This document shows positions 24,738 through 27,039 of a stretch of 27,039 nucleotides of DNA, piece after piece. Source of the stretch: Saprospiraceae bacterium (GTDB lineage Bacteria > Bacteroidota > Bacteroidia > Chitinophagales > Saprospiraceae); the NCBI GenBank assembly GCA_013002625.1, contig JABDJE010000053.1:1-27039 (forward strand). Direction: 5' to 3'. Every line of letters starts with the position of its first letter. The first letter of the stretch is position 1. Under the pieces are notes generated by a model. The model made no database searches. It saw only the letters and a list, made by a program, of their open reading frames with translations, and was not told the origin of the DNA. The translations under genes and the position numbers were made by a program.

Positions 24738-26117
24738 ATGAAGCGGAAATATGCAGTAGTAGACCTTGAAACAACAGGTGGTATACCTAAACGTGATAAA
24801 ATCACCGAAATTGCAATTATCATATTTGATGGTGAAAAAATCATTGATGAATACCAAAGCCTTATAAACCCTGAAAGGTCTATACCTCCAAACATCACAA
24901 GAATTACAGGGATTACCAATGAAATGGTAGAAGACGCACCCAAGTTTTATGAGGTAGCCAAACAGGTTGTTGAAATTACGGAAGGCACAATATTCGTTGC
25001 TCATAATGTGCGCTTTGATTACCAGTTCTTAAGAGAAGAGTTTTCTAACCTCGGATTTACGTTTACCCGTAGGAATTTATGCACCGTAAAGTTGTCACGC
25101 AAAGTCTTTCCGGGATTGGATTCCTATGCGCTTGGAAGCCTTATCCGATATTTTAAGATTGAAGTTGAGAACCGTCATAGGGCCTATGATGATGCTTGGG
25201 CAACCACCATCTTACTTCAGAAAATATTTGAAAAGCAGAACACCAAAAAGGCAGTCAATAGTTTGATAACCGAAACCATAAAATTAACCAAGCTCCCTCC
25301 TGCCCTGACCATGGATGACATAGAGAATCTACCGGAGAAATGTGGCGTTTATTACTTTTCTAATAAGTATAATGATGTGATCTATGTGGGGAAAAGTATC
25401 AATATCCAAAAGCGCGTCAGGCAACATTTTTCAAAGCAAACTCGAAAAGCAGATAAACTTCTCACGCAAGTAGCAAAAATCGCGTTTGAAATTACGGGAA
25501 GCGAATTGCTTTCGCTGTTGAAAGAGTCGCACGACATAAAAAACATCCAACCTCCAATCAACAAGGCGCAGAAGACCAGATGGTACAAGTATGCTATTAT
25601 CGTGGATGAGGATAAAAGTGGGTATTACAAGTACAAAGTTGTAAAAGCAGATTCAGCTGAGTCACCCCTCTCCTACTATGGTTCCCGAAAAGCAGCCCAG
25701 CAACATATCCAGCAAATTGGAGATTCCTTTCAATTGTGTCATAAGATAAACGGTATTGATAAGTCCAACCAAGCTTGCTTTAATTTTGGCGTTGGGAAAT
25801 GCATGGGTGCTTGTATTGGAGAAGAATTTCCGATTTCATATAACGAAAGATTCAAAGAGAGCCAGTTGTTGGTCAATCGCTTGTTTGATGAAAATTTTAT
25901 CGTGATGGAAGAAGGACGAAGCCAGGACGAAAGAGCCATCTTCCTCGTCGAAGAGGGACACTACAAGGGACATGGATTTATTAATCTAATGGATGCTCAA
26001 TATGGAATTGAAGAACTTAAGGAATGCATTAAATATGAGCCATTGAATCCTGAGGCTGATTTGATTTTACGCAACTATATTTGGAGCAACCCGAAAGTAG
26101 ATTTAACTTACTTTTAA
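24738..26117 (+). CDS. DEDDh exonuclease (DnaQ-like) fused to a GIY-YIG nuclease domain
   Basis: The 459-residue protein has an N-terminal DnaQ-type 3'-5' exonuclease domain (1-170): DLETTGG with Asp9 and Glu11, AHNVRFDYQFL with Asp94, and HRAYDDAWAT with His147 and Asp152. A UvrC-like GIY-YIG domain follows (about 200-275): CGVYYFSN, VIYVGKS, KRVRQHF, and Glu264 in LLSLLKESHDIK. Beyond it, ACFNFGVGKCMGACIGE (346-362) has the C-x7-C-x3-C arrangement found after the GIY-YIG domain of UvrC. There is no UvrB-binding (UVR) or RNase-H-like C-terminal nuclease domain. A repair role, like Cho or alternative UvrC incision, is a reasonable inference. Similar fusions are known in several phyla. Confidence 0.92.
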   Translation: MKRKYAVVDLETTGGIPKRDKITEIAIIIFDGEKIIDEYQSLINPERSIPPNITRITGITNEMVEDAPKFYEVAKQVVEITEGTIFVAHNVRFDYQFLREEFSNLGFTFTRRNLCTVKLSRKVFPGLDSYALGSLIRYFKIEVENRHRAYDDAWATTILLQKIFEKQNTKKAVNSLITETIKLTKLPPALTMDDIENLPEKCGVYYFSNKYNDVIYVGKSINIQKRVRQHFSKQTRKADKLLTQVAKIAFEITGSELLSLLKESHDIKNIQPPINKAQKTRWYKYAIIVDEDKSGYYKYKVVKADSAESPLSYYGSRKAAQQHIQQIGDSFQLCHKINGIDKSNQACFNFGVGKCMGACIGEEFPISYNERFKESQLLVNRLFDENFIVMEEGRSQDERAIFLVEEGHYKGHGFINLMDAQYGIEELKECIKYEPLNPEADLILRNYIWSNPKVDLTYF

Positions 26118-26127
26118 ATTTTTGAAT

Positions 26128-26721
26128 ATGACAAGGCTTCTATTGCTAGCGTTCACCTTAGTTTTAAGCAACGACTGTATGACTCAAAATGCTGATTCAG
26201 AATACTTTAAGCAGATTCCTGATGCACCTGACACCTATAATGAATTCACAACAGTAGCCAGATTAATTGATGGCTTAGGTTATCGATATTATTGGGGATC
26301 AGAGGGACTCAGAGAAGAAGATCTCAGTCATCAGCCAAGTGAAGACAGCAGAACATCTAGAGAGGTCCTCGAACATATTTATTCGTTATGTCGCACTATT
26401 TCATTGACAGTCCAGGGGCAAGCAATTACCCGATCTCTTGATCATCAAGATATGGACTTTAATAGTCTAAGAAATGAAACCATGGCACACCTTAAAATGG
26501 CCTCTGAATTATTGAGAACCGATACAGTGGGTTCGATGGAGGATTTAAAGATTAGATTTCAACGAGGCGAGAGTACTACAGAATTTCCATTCTGGAATAT
26601 GATCAATGGTCCTATTGCAGATGCGCTTTGGCATACTGGTCAAATCGTTAGTAACAGAAGAGCTTCAGGCAACCCGCTAAATCCGAATGTGAGTGTGCTT
26701 AGAGGGAAGACGCGCAATTAA
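26128..26721 (+). CDS. Exported DinB-like protein
   Basis: The 197-residue product starts at ATG 26128 (an in-frame TTG at 26122 is less likely) and has a signal peptide (MTRLLLLAFTLVLSNDCMTQ). The rest fits a four-helix DinB/YfiT-like fold, with His83 in EVLEHIYSL and ALWHTGQIVSNRRASGNPLNP (His169) near the C-terminus, the region where DinB proteins carry metal-binding histidines. A third ligand is not obvious. DinB-like proteins are often thiol-dependent transferases, but exported members are uncharacterised. It lies 10 bases after the exonuclease gene and ends directly against the pyrF stop codon. Confidence 0.75.
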   Translation: MTRLLLLAFTLVLSNDCMTQNADSEYFKQIPDAPDTYNEFTTVARLIDGLGYRYYWGSEGLREEDLSHQPSEDSRTSREVLEHIYSLCRTISLTVQGQAITRSLDHQDMDFNSLRNETMAHLKMASELLRTDTVGSMEDLKIRFQRGESTTEFPFWNMINGPIADALWHTGQIVSNRRASGNPLNPNVSVLRGKTRN

Positions 26722-27039
26722 TTACAAGAAACCGGCCATCTGTGTTTGTAAGGATTGAGCCGAGACTCTTGCCGCCTCTGCAAAATCTGCACCCTGGCTT
26801 TTATAGATGATACCTCTAGAGGAGTTTATAAGCAATCCGACTTCTTGGTTCATCCCGTTTTCACATACCGCTTCCAAACTGCCGCCCTGGGCGCCAACAC
26901 CTGGAACCAAAAAGAAATGATCAGGCGCAATTGAACGAATTCGTTTGATATATTCGGTTTGTGTGGCGCCAATTACAAACATGATTTGATCAGCCGTACC
27001 GTAAGCTTGGCATGTTTGAATTACAGATTCGAATAAAGG
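26722..27039 (-). CDS. pyrF: Orotidine 5'-phosphate decarboxylase, C-terminal part (5' end outside window)
   Basis: The frame is open from the right edge to TAA 26722-26724, 105 codons. It encodes PLFESVIQTCQAYG at the edge, then MFVIGATQ, FFLVPGVGAQGGS and LLINSSRGIIY, followed by DFAEAARVSAQ. These are the phosphate-binding loops of the long (type 2, about 270-residue) PyrF found in Bacteroidota, which makes UMP in pyrimidine synthesis. The catalytic Asp/Lys region lies beyond the window. Confidence 0.93.
   Translation of the reverse strand, partial: PLFESVIQTCQAYGTADQIMFVIGATQTEYIKRIRSIAPDHFFLVPGVGAQGGSLEAVCENGMNQEVGLLINSSRGIIYKSQGADFAEAARVSAQSLQTQMAGFL

Noticed and set aside
24722..24943. 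74-codon N-terminal extension of the NamZ gene
   Set aside because: It is antisense to the exonuclease domain coding sequence, and the internal ATG at 24721 starts exactly at a lipoprotein signal.
1..27039. Mobile element, CRISPR, defence island or prophage
   Set aside because: No transposase, integrase, spaced direct repeats, restriction or phage genes; the content is uniformly core metabolism and envelope genes.

Overview
The window is a chromosomal segment of a member of the Bacteroidota, probably Saprospiria-like or a related environmental lineage. The evidence is a complete sigma/FecR/TonB-receptor/DUF4249 locus, a secreted SprB/PKD-repeat surface protein, a type II (GSII) glutamine synthetase, a WG-repeat lipoprotein, exported outer-membrane barrel proteins, Bacteroidota-type -7 boxes (TAnnTTTG) ahead of several genes and almost no Shine-Dalgarno sequences. 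The DNA is AT-rich and densely packed, with several genes overlapping by 1 to 16 bases. I see no tRNA, rRNA, CRISPR array, insertion sequence or phage gene. The left edge cuts a giant surface protein and the right edge cuts pyrF.

Layout. 1-4353 (minus): ffh (signal recognition particle GTPase), broken by an apparent one-base deletion, followed by a >990-residue exported protein with an N-terminal thioredoxin-like domain and many SprB/Ig/PKD modules. 4484-6187 (plus): a compact run of a CHAP amidase, rlmH and a rhomboid protease. 6184-8299 (minus): coaD then pruA. 8362-11034 (plus): a WG-repeat lipoprotein and dihydrolipoyl dehydrogenase. 11076-16987 (minus): an HMG-CoA-lyase-like gene, ECF sigma factor, FecR anti-sigma factor, TonB-dependent receptor with an STN domain, and a DUF4249 lipoprotein, a trans-envelope signalling and uptake locus. 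17046-18328: a small two-helix membrane protein facing glnA (GSII), with a shared bidirectional terminator between them. 18467-22592: a helical-repeat protein, an exported helix-hairpin-helix/beta-barrel protein that appears to start at a non-canonical ATC codon, and a small outer-membrane barrel. 22698-27039: a tandem universal stress protein, a NamZ/DUF1343 lipoprotein, a DEDDh exonuclease/GIY-YIG fusion, a DinB-like exported protein and the 3' part of pyrF.

Most of the content is conserved housekeeping and envelope biology. The points that stand out are the frameshift in the essential ffh gene, the likely ATC start codon of an outer-membrane barrel carrying a ComEA-like DNA-binding fold, the gapless 76-residue four-cysteine tandem modules in the surface protein, the exonuclease/GIY-YIG fusion with a UvrC-like cysteine cluster, and the frequent non-ATG starts. 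I did not find a convincing new multi-gene defence or mobile system.
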